DNA from: Microbacterium sp. Yaish 1
GTDB taxonomy: Bacteria > Actinomycetota > Actinomycetes > Actinomycetales > Microbacteriaceae
NCBI RefSeq assembly: GCF_002245215.1
Contig: NZ_NPMR01000001.1
Location: 1,671,593 to 1,735,592 of the forward strand
Direction: 5' to 3'
Length of the DNA: 64,000 nucleotides
Made by a program: the position numbers and the translations under genes. Numbering within the stretch: the stretch's first letter is position 1; every line of letters begins with the position of its first letter. Below the pieces are notes generated by a model. The model made no database searches, was not told the origin of the DNA, and worked only from the letters and a program-made list of their open reading frames with translations. Positions 18,165 through 26,315 of the stretch are shown piece by piece.

Positions 18165-18671
18165 GTGAAATCCCGCTACCCCTCCCCGCCACCTCTTCGC
18201 ACTCAGCTGCGAGCGTTCCCTGTCGCCATGTTCGCGATGGGCAGCGGCTTCATCGCCCGAGGTGCGATCAGTGAGAACTTCGGCCTCACAATGAACGGCT
18301 ACCCGCAGCCCGACTACGACACTTTCAGCAGTCGCCTCCTCGGGCTAGCCGATCCCATGATGGCCGGGCCTACCGAAGAGCTCGTGCTTATGGCTCTCGT
18401 AGTCACGGCCCTCCGCACCGCTGGTTACTCGCGGTGGGCCGTGTGCGTGACCGCCGTCGCGGTGCGTGTTCCGTTCCACCTCCACTACGGGTGGGTAGCG
18501 CTCGGCCTGACCGTTCGGGCCCTGCTGATCATCGTCCTTCACTGCCGGACCAACGCTCTTTTCGCGATCGTGCTCGCTCACGCCGCGTTCAACGGGCTGA
18601 ACTACCTCGACGATCTCGGCGTCGCTATCAAATGGTTGCTGATCTTCTCTGGCCTGGCGATCGTCTGGTAG
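18165..18671 (+). CDS. CPBP-family intramembrane metalloprotease (CAAX protease-like)
   Basis: A 168-aa hydrophobic protein with the three CPBP motifs: GPTEELVLMAL (Glu-Glu), RVPFHLHYGW (Phe-His-x-x-x) and LAHAAFNGLNYL (His-x-x-x-Asn), within about four membrane segments. It is shorter than most family members, and its N-terminus is ambiguous: the frame is open from 18096, overlapping the divergent XRE gene; GTG 18165 and ATG 18228 are both possible, neither with a strong ribosome site. CPBP proteins process prenylated or secreted peptides and often act in bacteriocin immunity. No partner peptide gene is evident nearby. Confidence 0.62.
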   Translation: MKSRYPSPPPLRTQLRAFPVAMFAMGSGFIARGAISENFGLTMNGYPQPDYDTFSSRLLGLADPMMAGPTEELVLMALVVTALRTAGYSRWAVCVTAVAVRVPFHLHYGWVALGLTVRALLIIVLHCRTNALFAIVLAHAAFNGLNYLDDLGVAIKWLLIFSGLAIVW

Positions 18672-18713
18672 AAGTTTCACAAGCGCCTGCCCACCGGGAA
18701 ACGTGCACGCTGA

Positions 18714-19032
18714 TCACCGAGGCGAGCCGGGCACAGGGGTTGCTGCCGACGCCCAGACCCAGGCGCGGTGCTCGACCTCGCCGACGAGAAACCGGATGGC
18801 CATGGCGTCCGCCGTCCACCGGCATGCCTGCCCATCGACCCACACCGGAGTCGCACCGAACCGCACCCACGCACGGGCTTTGGCTTCGGGTCGATCGTGA
18901 CCGGCTCGGTGTCCAGGCCGATTTCTCGCGGGAGAGAGACTGGAGTGGGCCGGCGTCTCGCGCGATGCGCTCGAGGATCTTCGCGTCCATCCGGCGGTCG
19001 ACCGCCGCGGCGTAGCGCCTGTTTGTTCCCAT
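18714..19032 (-). pseudogene. Multiply frameshifted relic of an unknown gene
   Basis: Successive pieces in different minus-strand frames read like one protein: GTNRRYAAAVDRRMDAKILE then IARDAGPLQSLSRE, then IGLDTEPVTIDP, then RAWVRFGATPVWVDGQACRW and EHRAWVWASAATPV up to a TGA at 18714-18716. The pattern (a basic helix followed by AWVRFG and HRAWVWA strands) resembles small phage- or plasmid-borne actinobacterial proteins, but I cannot name the family. At least two frameshifts are needed to join the pieces. Confidence 0.3.
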
Positions 19033-19123
19033 CCCGACGCCCTGCACCCAGGGTAGCCTGATGCGAACATATGCTCGATGAGACCGATGCGCGATCCGGC
19101 AGGACGCGCCGTCGCCGGCTACG

Positions 19124-19449
19124 TCAGTTAGCGGCGTTGTACGCGTCCGTGACGGCCTGGGGGTGCGGCCCCGCTTGTTCACCTCGTAGCCGTTCTCAGC
19201 GGCCCAGCTGCGGATCGCGGAGAGGTCGCTCGCACCGCGGCTGCGCCGTGTCCCGTTGCGCGCCGGTCGTCCGCCTGCAGCCTTCCGGCCGGCGGCGATG
19301 TATGGCTGCAGCAGCTGTTCGAGCTTCTCCCGGTTCCCCTCGGACAGGTCAATCTCGAAGTTCTGCCCCTGATAGGCGAACGTGACCGTTTCAGCGTCCT
19401 CGGTGCCGTCAAGGTCATCGGTGATGTAGACGATGCTGCGCTGTGCCAT
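19124..19449 (-). pseudogene. lsr2: Lsr2-family nucleoid protein, frameshifted near the C-terminus
   Basis: Lsr2 silences AT-rich foreign DNA. The N-terminal oligomerisation domain (IVYITDDLDGTEDAETVTFA, IDLSEGNREKLEQLLQPYI) and the C-terminal DNA-binding domain (SDLSAIRSWAAENGYEVNKR, with the RGR clamp) are intact. Just after RGR, a run of five G on the plus strand (19159-19163) breaks the frame; adding one G restores the normal ending PQAVTDAYNAAN and a TGA at 19124-19126 (108 aa). As written, the frame instead runs on about 160 codons into unrelated sequence. It is either a homopolymer sequencing error or a genuine recent lesion. Confidence 0.8.
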
Positions 19450-19699
19450 GCGCCCGACGCTATCGCAGCGATATCAGCCACAACACCGTGCAGCTGGCGG
19501 CACGCGCTCATTTGAGTGGACGATCCGCGTTCCGCGGATCGCGGCGCCCGCACCCCTGCGGGGCGCTCGTATTTCCGCCTGGAAGCCTGCGGCATCGTAC
19601 GGCTCCACATCAACCGGCTGAAATGGGCAGCGACGCTCACTGCCTGATTCAGGCCGCCTCGCGAGTAAGGGAAACCGCTCTACAGGGCGCAGCGAGCGG
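19450..19699. other. Intergenic spacer
   Basis: About 250 bp without supported genes. It contains a perfect small hairpin, GATCCGCG-TTC-CGCGGATC (19522-19540), possibly a terminator for the minus-strand TetR gene. Confidence 0.4.
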
Positions 19700-20296
19700 C
19701 TATGCGCCCGAGCCTGCCCACGATGCGAGCAAGGGTTCGACCGCCAGATCGGTAAGAATCTTGATGCGGTCGAGCCCATCCGGGAGCGCGAACGCCGTCG
19801 CCGCCAATCCCATAGAGACAGCCCACAAGATCTGCGCCTGATCCATAATGTCGATCGACGGCGCGTGCGGATGGTTCCGGACCCACTCCGCCAGGGTCTC
19901 CTCAGTGACGGCGATTACACCGTGCGCTGCGGCAAGACGGCGATCCGTTGGAACATCAACGCCACCCATACCGTGCATGAAGAGGAACATGCGCCGATGC
20001 TGTTCTGCGAATCCGAGGTAGGCGTCGACGAGGGCTCGGGGCGAGCGATGGGGATCCTGCATCACGGCGTCTCGTAGCGTTGCTGCTAGCCGGTCGTATG
20101 CATCGATCATGACGGCGTCGAGGAGATCCGACTTGTCCGCAAAGTGCTGATAGACGATGGGGGCCGTGTAGCCGATCTCGGCGGCAACGCGGCGCACGTT
20201 CACCGCCGATGCTCCCTCGGAAGCGACGATGTCTCGTGCCGCGAGGAAGATTCGCTTTCGGTTACTGGCATGCAACTGCTCTCGTCGAGAGGTCAC
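19700..20296 (-). CDS. TetR/AcrR-family transcriptional regulator
   Basis: A 198-aa one-component repressor. The N-terminal HTH is clear (ARDIVASEGASAVNVRRVAA, then GYTAPIVYQHFADKSDLLDA), followed by an all-helical ligand-binding domain of the TetR_C_13-like type (RRMFLFMHGMGG). It starts at GTG 20296 with AAGGAG 12 nt upstream. It is the nearest TetR to the MFS-Dabb-GMC-SnoaL operon (21992-26299), whose promoter carries a palindromic element, and to the LAETG protein gene with a related element; it is a candidate regulator of both, which is inference. Confidence 0.85.
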   Translation of the reverse strand: MTSRREQLHASNRKRIFLAARDIVASEGASAVNVRRVAAEIGYTAPIVYQHFADKSDLLDAVMIDAYDRLAATLRDAVMQDPHRSPRALVDAYLGFAEQHRRMFLFMHGMGGVDVPTDRRLAAAHGVIAVTEETLAEWVRNHPHAPSIDIMDQAQILWAVSMGLAATAFALPDGLDRIKILTDLAVEPLLASWAGSGA

Positions 20297-20412
20297 TGCG
20301 GATCGATCTCCTTGCGCGCGCCGGCAACCGACGGGACGACTTCAATGGGCATAGACCGACCCGCGAGCGGGATCGGACGTCGCCGATGATCAAGATCGCA
20401 TCACACTACCTC

Positions 20413-20449
20413 GCGGTCCCGCGAGGCTGGTGGGCACACGCGGGACCGC
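20413..20449 (-). terminator. Hairpin after the LAETG surface-protein gene
   Basis: The perfect 11-bp arms GCGGTCCCGCG (20413-20423) and CGCGGGACCGC (20439-20449) lie 30 bp beyond the surface-protein stop. Confidence 0.6.
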
Positions 20450-20478
20450 ACTAAAGATCGCGCTCGAACGCTGCGCGG

Positions 20479-21753
20479 TCAGGAACGCCTGCTGTTGCGG
20501 ATACGCCACCGCGACCAGGCGAGAAGGAGGACCGCCACCGCGAGCGTCGTCAGAGCGAAAGCAACACCCGGTAGCACTGACGGAGCACCGGTTTCGGCGA
20601 GCATCCCTGTCTTGCTCGGAACGGCGTCGGGGCTGGGTGTGGAGGTCGTCACACTCGGAGATGGCGTCGGGCTCGATGCGGGAGTTGGGCTGGGCGGGGG
20701 AGTCGAGCCGGGCGGGGGAGTAGGCGTTGGAGTGGGCGTTGACCCCTCGCCCGTTCCGTCACCTCCCTGGCGGACGACGACCGCGTTGACGGGCGTCCCC
20801 GATGTGTTGCCGACGACGATGGTGGCGCTGTTCTTGTACGATCCCGCAGTTCCTCCGTCTGTTACCCGCGTGGCGAACTGCACGTCGTAGAAGTAGCCCT
20901 CCTGCGTGACGAACGTCACGCTGTCGGGGGTGCTGGTGTAGGACGAGCGATCGGCGGGGGCCCAGGGGCCGGGGACCTCGACTCCGCCGCTGTTGACATA
21001 GGTGCCGGGAGCTTCCCACAGGGTCGGCATGGACTCTCCCGCGATCTGAGTGACGAGTTCCTGATTGCCGCCGGGGGTGTCGGTCACGGTTACTGTGTTG
21101 CCGCCCACCATTCCGTCCGGTCCACTGCCGATCGTCACCGTCCATCGGATGTATCCGGTAGCGGGGTCATAGTTGCCGCCCTTGGCGTTGTCGCGGCCGG
21201 CGAATGCGCAGTTCTCGGTGCACGGACCGCCGGGGGCGGGGGGCGGTGTCACGACTGTCGTCACCGAGGTCCCGCCGACATCGAAGGTCACGGTCTCTGA
21301 AGAGTTCACCGTCTTCAGCACCGTCACCCAGAAGCGAAACGTGCCGCGCAGGTCCACGGGATTCGCCGCAATGTACGCCGACGACAGGGCGCAGTCGAGC
21401 TGAGTTGCGGTGACCGTGCACTGGCCGACCGCCGCACCCTGCGGGTCAGTGAGAGTGAATGCATCCGAGCGCCCCTGCAGTTCGGAGGGGAGGTCGATCG
21501 TGAATCCCGCCGGTGACGCAGGGTTGTCTGGCAAGGACCAATTCCCTGTGATCTCTGCACTCGATCCCGACTGGACCGTGCTCGAAGTGAACGACAGGGC
21601 ATCGATCTGAGCGTTCGTCGTGTATCCACCGACTCCTTGTGCCGAAGCCGCTGGGGCCATCAGCGCTGTGATGAGAGCGAGCCCGCTGACCAGGGGTGTC
21701 CAGCGGCGGCGCTGCGCCGGAGGGCGCTCAAGATGGGATGGTGCGGGTCGCAT
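20479..21753 (-). CDS. LAETG-anchored surface protein with adhesin-like Ig folds
   Basis: A 424-aa wall-anchored protein. A signal peptide (basic RRRWTPL, hydrophobic LVSGLALITALMAPAASA) is followed by a beta-rich region typical of Gram-positive adhesin/SdrC-like domains (TGNWSLPDNPASPAGFTIDL, GTFRFWVTVLKTVN, VRWTVTIGSG), a CTENCAF pair, and a repetitive Pro/Thr/Ser stalk (about 330-380). The C-terminal sorting signal LAETG is followed by a hydrophobic helix and the basic tail WRIRNSRRS. LAxTG is the motif preferred by class E sortases of actinobacteria. GAGGAGG precedes the ATG. No sortase gene lies in the window. Confidence 0.85.
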   Translation of the reverse strand: MRPAPSHLERPPAQRRRWTPLVSGLALITALMAPAASAQGVGGYTTNAQIDALSFTSSTVQSGSSAEITGNWSLPDNPASPAGFTIDLPSELQGRSDAFTLTDPQGAAVGQCTVTATQLDCALSSAYIAANPVDLRGTFRFWVTVLKTVNSSETVTFDVGGTSVTTVVTPPPAPGGPCTENCAFAGRDNAKGGNYDPATGYIRWTVTIGSGPDGMVGGNTVTVTDTPGGNQELVTQIAGESMPTLWEAPGTYVNSGGVEVPGPWAPADRSSYTSTPDSVTFVTQEGYFYDVQFATRVTDGGTAGSYKNSATIVVGNTSGTPVNAVVVRQGGDGTGEGSTPTPTPTPPPGSTPPPSPTPASSPTPSPSVTTSTPSPDAVPSKTGMLAETGAPSVLPGVAFALTTLAVAVLLLAWSRWRIRNSRRS

Positions 21754-21845
21754 GCGGACCTCCTCGGGTTCTTGCGCAAGCCGTTCGACGGGATCTCTCG
21801 GTCTGCGCGATCGGCCGCAACGCAGAATGCTAACGCGGTGTTTTT

Positions 21846-21861
21846 TCTATCACTGTTATAC
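21846..21861. promoter_or_regulatory. Operator-like element upstream of the LAETG gene
   Basis: TCTATCACTGTTATAC on the plus strand matches, at 13 of 16 positions, the minus-strand sequence TCTAACGCTGTTATAT in the promoter of the MFS operon (26321-26336). It lies about 95 bp before the LAETG start codon. It suggests a shared regulator. Confidence 0.4.
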
Positions 21862-21991
21862 ACATGTTGGCCAACGTTGTCAGCGGTGTTGCAACGCTGG
21901 GCTTCCCAGCGTGCGCTCTGCGTGATCGAAGCAGTCATCCATATGGCGTAGCCACCGGGCGCAGCGTCGACCTCGGACCTCTTGAGGCTGG

Positions 21992-22420
21992 CTATGGCTG
22001 ACGGAGCTCGATCTGCTGGGTAAACCACAAGCTGTCGGCGTTAGCCCAGTACTCGCAGATGCGATTGTCGTCGTCGACCCGCAGCGTGTCGGTGCCGAAG
22101 AACTCCACGGCACGCCCCGCAGGAGCGGTTGCACTCGGGAGGGTGCCGGAGTAGGTGCCGTTCGCCCGCCACCGAAGCGCGATCACGTTGCCATCTCGGA
22201 ACGGCCCCAGTTGCACGGTAAATCGCAGGTCGAGCAGCACCGCGTGGATGCCGCGGATCCACCCGTTGAGACCATCTCGACCCCGCGTATCGCTAGGGGC
22301 CCCACCCATCAGGGGCGCGGCGTGAGAGACGAACCGCTCGGCGACGATGCGTTCGGTCAGGGCAAGATCGCCGTTCCAGAGGGCGACCCACGCGTGCGCC
22401 AGATCGTGCGTGGTGTTCAT
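21992..22420 (-). CDS. SnoaL-like / nuclear transport factor 2-fold protein
   Basis: A 142-aa cone-shaped alpha+beta barrel protein of the SnoaL/ester-cyclase superfamily (HAWVALWNGDLALTERIVAE, FVSHAAPL, RGRDGLNGWIRGIHAVLLDL, VEFFGTDTLRVDDDNRICEY). Members are polyketide cyclases, epoxide hydrolases, isomerases or binding proteins. The ATG at 22420 overlaps the TGA of the GMC oxidoreductase (ATGA) and has AAAGGA upstream, so it is the last gene of the coupled operon. A longer in-frame extension to 22699 is rejected because it runs inside the oxidoreductase gene. Probable role: a later step on the oxidised product. Confidence 0.82.
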   Translation of the reverse strand: MNTTHDLAHAWVALWNGDLALTERIVAERFVSHAAPLMGGAPSDTRGRDGLNGWIRGIHAVLLDLRFTVQLGPFRDGNVIALRWRANGTYSGTLPSATAPAGRAVEFFGTDTLRVDDDNRICEYWANADSLWFTQQIELRQP

Positions 22421-24639
22421 GATGCATCCTTTCGGGGAGAGCGAGGGGAGTGGGATATCAGGTCGCGGGTGAAGACCGCGGCGAAGCGTAGGAATGCACG
22501 ACGGCGACGCAGGAACGTGAACCCGGTGCCCCGGACGGAAGCGCCGTTTCTCACGACGTCGAGAGGCAGGATGCGCAGGTGCGTCGTGAAAGCCTGTGTG
22601 CCGTCCGCGGCGCGGACGGTGAGTGCTACTCGCGTCGTGGAGCGGTAGCGCGCGAGGATGCCGCGACCGACCTGCTTTTTCACGCCGACGGCCGTCCACT
22701 CGCGCTCCGTGCCGTCAACGAAACGAAGGTCATAGCGCATCAGGTAGTCGCGGCCGGGCGGGAAAAGCTGGAACGTGCCTGTCACTGCGTGAGTGCCCGG
22801 CAAGTCAGCCAACGACAGCGTTCCAGTGACGTCCAGATGCCGCAACGGATCCTCGTTGAAGCGGGCGAGGCTGGGCATCGACAACGTGACGTCGAGACAT
22901 CCTGCGCCGGGCCTGTCCAGCGGCACTTCGCGGATGGTTTCGTGGATGGTGACGCCGTCTTCCTCGGTGACGTATCTGCGGCGCTGCATCCATGCGGATG
23001 CTGCGTCTTCGGGAACGGGTAAAGGTCGTGTGGTGGTCATTTCGGGTGCCTGCCAATGGGGGTTGCCGAGTGTGGTTCGGATGAAGAGCTCAATGGCGCG
23101 CTCGGCGGTGGCGAGGATTGTGGCCGATGGGTTGACTCCTGTCGAGCCGGGCAGGGCGGCCCCATCCATTACGTACAGGCCGGGGTAGCCGTGCACCTGT
23201 CGATCGTGTCCGACCACTCCGTTGTTTCTGTCGGTGCCCACGGGGACGCCACCGAGTGCATGGACGGTGACGGGGGTTCTCAGCAGCGACCACGTCGCTA
23301 CTGGGTGGACTCGGCTCTTGAGGAGTCGAGCGACGGCGGGACCGACACGCTCCTCGGCCGCATATAAGCGGGCCTGGCGGCGATTGATCCATCTCAACCG
23401 CAGCGCTCCGTGGCGGTCGAGAGTCAACCGACCGCTACCGGCATCGTGCCCCATCGACAGCAGAGCGACGGTCTTCTTGTTGTCGAAACCACGGAGCCGG
23501 CGCCACCGCTGACGAAGCCGGCGCAACGGGAGCGCGTGGTGTAGAAGCTCCGAAACGACAAGCGGGACGGCACCGTCCTGAAGCTGGAACCATACCGGTC
23601 GTGACCGTTCCCAGACGTCGAGAATCGTCGTCGTCGTGATGGTGGGACCCGTGGTGAGGTCACCGGGAACGTGGCGCAAGTTGCTCATGGCGAGGTAATC
23701 GCCGTTGCCTGAGAATCGTGTGCCGAGGTGCCTCGAGAGAAGGGGAAGAGTGCCATCGACATCGCGCGCACGCAGCAGCAACTCGGTCGACGCCACCGCT
23801 CCGGCAGCGAGGAACAGATAGCGAGCTCTCCAGTGCGCCGTGGTGCCATCAGACGACCTGGTCTTCACCGCCCAGGCGTCCCCATCCTGCTCCAGCCGGA
23901 TCACCTCGGCGTCGGTGACGCTCTGCGCGCCGTGCGCTTCCGCGACGGCGAGGTAGTTGTGATCGAGTGAGTTCTTGGCTCCCTGGTTGCAACCTGCGAC
24001 GCAGTCTCCGGAGAAGGTGCAGCCGCGTTGTGGGCTACCGAAGCGGTTCGGCTGCCACATGAGCGGGTCGCCGAACCGGACGGCGAGATTAGGGCGAAAG
24101 GTAGCCGAGGCGATCCCCATGTCTTTACTCAGCCCCTCGATGGTCGCGGTGCGATCCGGTACGCGCCCCGTAGACGGATCCGTTTGCACGGGAGTCACCT
24201 CGAGCATCGACGCGGCGAGGTCGTAGTAGCGATCGAGCCCGGCGCGGCGCACGTCAGCCGTCCATCGATCGTCGAGCGTCTGATCGACGGGTCGGGCGAA
24301 TACATTCGCGTAGGCGAGGGACCCCCCACCCCACCCGGCCGCCTGAACCGAGATCATTGACCGCAACCAGCGCACGTCATAGAGCCCTCGCCCTCGTGCC
24401 CACAACCATCCGTCGTTCAGAAGAGGCGTGCGTGGAAAGTCGCCCGGTCTCCAGCGACGCCCACGTTCGAGCACCGTCACACTGAAGCCCGCCTGGGCAA
24501 GCCGCGCAGCGGTGACGGCGCCACCGAAGCCGCTTCCGACGACCAGAGCATCGGTTTGCACGGTCTGCTCGATCACCGCTTCTCCAGGAGGGTCAGCCGG
24601 GGTGGATGACCCGGGGTCGTCCACCCCGGCGGGAATCAC
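22417..24639 (-). CDS. GMC-family FAD oxidoreductase (cholesterol-oxidase-like) with extra C-terminal domain
   Basis: A 740-aa flavoenzyme. FAD-binding Rossmann motif: LVVGSGFGGAVTAARLA (about 33-49). Other marks are GWGGGSLAYANVFARP, a Cys-rich CTFSGDCVAGCNQGAKNS segment, HALGGVPVGTD, and the C-terminal FAD/active-site motif YPGLYVMDGAALPGSTGVNP, as in ChoD-type sterol oxidases. Beyond about residue 540 there are about 190 extra residues of beta-rich sequence (IHETIREVPL, LTGTLSLADLPGTHAVTGTF-type strands) that I cannot assign. It overlaps both neighbours by ATGA. It probably oxidises a hydrophobic alcohol, sterol-like substrates included. Confidence 0.85.
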   Translation of the reverse strand: MIPAGVDDPGSSTPADPPGEAVIEQTVQTDALVVGSGFGGAVTAARLAQAGFSVTVLERGRRWRPGDFPRTPLLNDGWLWARGRGLYDVRWLRSMISVQAAGWGGGSLAYANVFARPVDQTLDDRWTADVRRAGLDRYYDLAASMLEVTPVQTDPSTGRVPDRTATIEGLSKDMGIASATFRPNLAVRFGDPLMWQPNRFGSPQRGCTFSGDCVAGCNQGAKNSLDHNYLAVAEAHGAQSVTDAEVIRLEQDGDAWAVKTRSSDGTTAHWRARYLFLAAGAVASTELLLRARDVDGTLPLLSRHLGTRFSGNGDYLAMSNLRHVPGDLTTGPTITTTTILDVWERSRPVWFQLQDGAVPLVVSELLHHALPLRRLRQRWRRLRGFDNKKTVALLSMGHDAGSGRLTLDRHGALRLRWINRRQARLYAAEERVGPAVARLLKSRVHPVATWSLLRTPVTVHALGGVPVGTDRNNGVVGHDRQVHGYPGLYVMDGAALPGSTGVNPSATILATAERAIELFIRTTLGNPHWQAPEMTTTRPLPVPEDAASAWMQRRRYVTEEDGVTIHETIREVPLDRPGAGCLDVTLSMPSLARFNEDPLRHLDVTGTLSLADLPGTHAVTGTFQLFPPGRDYLMRYDLRFVDGTEREWTAVGVKKQVGRGILARYRSTTRVALTVRAADGTQAFTTHLRILPLDVVRNGASVRGTGFTFLRRRRAFLRFAAVFTRDLISHSPRSPRKDAS

Positions 24640-25043
24640 GGCGTCGGCGCGGCGCTGCCGCGGTAGACAGGCAGATCTCGCACCAGCTGAGTCAGAGCTG
24701 CATCGCCGTCGTAACGACGCCGATGCAGCTCGGCGATCCGGTCGCCGATCTCGGGTTCAGCGTCATCGGTGATATCGAAGGAATCGAAACGCTCGAGCAA
24801 CGGCAGGCCGATGCGATCAGTGTGGGCGTGAGAGGGAGCCATGAGGTACTCCCAGTACCCGTCCAGGTCATCGATGACGAAGACGGCGCCGTACTCGAAG
24901 TCGCCACCGAAGTCCGGACCGACAACGAACGAGCGCACCGCCTCGATCTGCTCGCCCTGGTTGCGGAGGCTTGCGAGAGCTTCGGCCTTCTGCTTGGCGC
25001 TGACGCCCTCCTTGAACGTGAAACGGTTGCCGTGATAGATCAC
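24636..25043 (-). CDS. Dabb (stress-responsive A/B barrel) domain protein
   Basis: A 135-aa protein with the dimeric alpha-beta barrel pattern (IYHGNRFTFKEGVSAKQKAE, SFVVGPDFGGDFEYGAVFVI, YWEYLMAPSHAHTD). Dabb proteins include olivetolic-acid cyclases and small-molecule binding or detoxifying proteins. The start is GTG at 25043, overlapping the MFS stop (GTGA), and its own stop overlaps the GMC oxidoreductase start (ATGA). The frame is open upstream, but that part lies inside the MFS gene. As second gene of the operon it may bind or reshape the same substrate. Confidence 0.8.
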   Translation of the reverse strand: MIYHGNRFTFKEGVSAKQKAEALASLRNQGEQIEAVRSFVVGPDFGGDFEYGAVFVIDDLDGYWEYLMAPSHAHTDRIGLPLLERFDSFDITDDAEPEIGDRIAELHRRRYDGDAALTQLVRDLPVYRGSAAPTP

Positions 25044-26299
25044 TTGTTCTGTCCTTTCTTTCGGGGACGCCCGGCATCGGACGATGCGCGAGACGAGGAG
25101 AGAATCTCCGGCACAGCGAGGGCGAGGGCCACGGCGGCTACGACGGCACCTCCGTATGCGAAGGTCGCCCCGATACCCGCGAGGTCGACGAGTGGTTGCG
25201 CGAGGATCGGCGAGACGAACTGCCCGGCGAAGATCGCCGAAACGAGCCCGCCGAGCAACACCCCGCGACGTGCTGAGCCCGCGAGTTCGCTGATCCAAAA
25301 GTTGAGGTTCGGGACTGTTACACCGACACCGATCCCGCCGACGAAGGCGCCAAGAAGCGGTCCCACCCACGACGCCGGTGCGCCGACGCCGATTACCACC
25401 CACCCGATGCCGAGCAGACCGAGGCCGACCGCGGCAACCGTCGCGGGTGCCATGCGGCGCCGTAAGGCGGGGAACCACAGCGAGCCGATAACTCCGGTTG
25501 CCATGCTCGCTGCGACCACGAAGCCCGTGGCCGTCGTCCCCACACCAAGATCATCAAGGATGAACGGCAACTGCGTCGGGGCGAGGAAGAACACCGCCGT
25601 CGAACCGAAGGCAAGTGCATAGATACTGACGATCGATGTGACGCCGGGTCGTAGACCGGCATCCAACTCGTCGACCTGGACTTGACCGTCGAGGGGAGGA
25701 GCGAGGCGGGTCGCCAGCACGAGCGGTATCAACAGCAGCGCGACGGCGTAGATGCCGAACGGTGCGCGCCAGTCGACAGTGCTAAGCCAGCCCGCGAGCG
25801 AAAGGAAGACGACGCCACCGAGGCTGGCGAAGAGTTGCTGCCCGCCGAGCAGTCGCGCACGCTCCTCCCCTCGCCACAGGCTGGCGATGGTGGTGCTAAC
25901 CGCTGTCATAATCGCCCCCACACCCACTCCCAGCACGATGCGGCTGACCAGAAGCGGCAGAGGATCGGTGACGATCAAACCCGCCGACCCGCTTAGTGCG
26001 TACAGCATCAGTCCCCCGAAGAGCACGGGGCGCGTGCCAATCCGAGATGCCAAAGTCCCGGCGAGCGGAGCAGTTAGGGCGATCGCTGCTGAGGTGATCG
26101 TGATGACGATTTTGACCAGGAGATCCGCGCCAGGCACGGCCTCATAAGCCACACGCATCGCTGGCAGGCTCGGCGAGATCACCGCCGCGGCCATGATCGT
26201 GAGCGTCGACGCCGCCAGCACGGTCGCTGCGGTCTTCCGGGTCGGTGCCTGCACGATCTGGGATGCACCGAGGGGTGCGGTGATGCGCTGACGGGACAT
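25040..26299 (-). CDS. MFS transporter
   Basis: A 419-aa secondary transporter with about 12 hydrophobic segments, an MFS loop 2-3 motif (GTLASRIGTRPVLFGGL, variant of GxLaDrxGrrxxl) and the motif-C-like RIVLGVGVGAIMTAVS (helix 5, typical of DHA drug/proton antiporters). The ATG at 26299 (MSRQRIT) has GGAGGTGAACC upstream, so it is preferred over a GTG five codons earlier. It heads the operon with Dabb, GMC oxidoreductase and SnoaL genes, all coupled by 4-bp overlaps; import of the substrate or export of a product are both possible. Confidence 0.87.
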   Translation of the reverse strand: MSRQRITAPLGASQIVQAPTRKTAATVLAASTLTIMAAAVISPSLPAMRVAYEAVPGADLLVKIVITITSAAIALTAPLAGTLASRIGTRPVLFGGLMLYALSGSAGLIVTDPLPLLVSRIVLGVGVGAIMTAVSTTIASLWRGEERARLLGGQQLFASLGGVVFLSLAGWLSTVDWRAPFGIYAVALLLIPLVLATRLAPPLDGQVQVDELDAGLRPGVTSIVSIYALAFGSTAVFFLAPTQLPFILDDLGVGTTATGFVVAASMATGVIGSLWFPALRRRMAPATVAAVGLGLLGIGWVVIGVGAPASWVGPLLGAFVGGIGVGVTVPNLNFWISELAGSARRGVLLGGLVSAIFAGQFVSPILAQPLVDLAGIGATFAYGGAVVAAVALALAVPEILSSSRASSDAGRPRKKGQNK

Positions 26300-26315
26300 G
26301 TGGTTCACCTCCACC

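Noticed and set aside
19700..20296. TetR gene as part of a toxin-antitoxin or defence system with CPBP and XRE
   Set aside because: No toxin, nuclease or NTPase motifs in the neighbouring genes; context fits ordinary small-molecule regulation.
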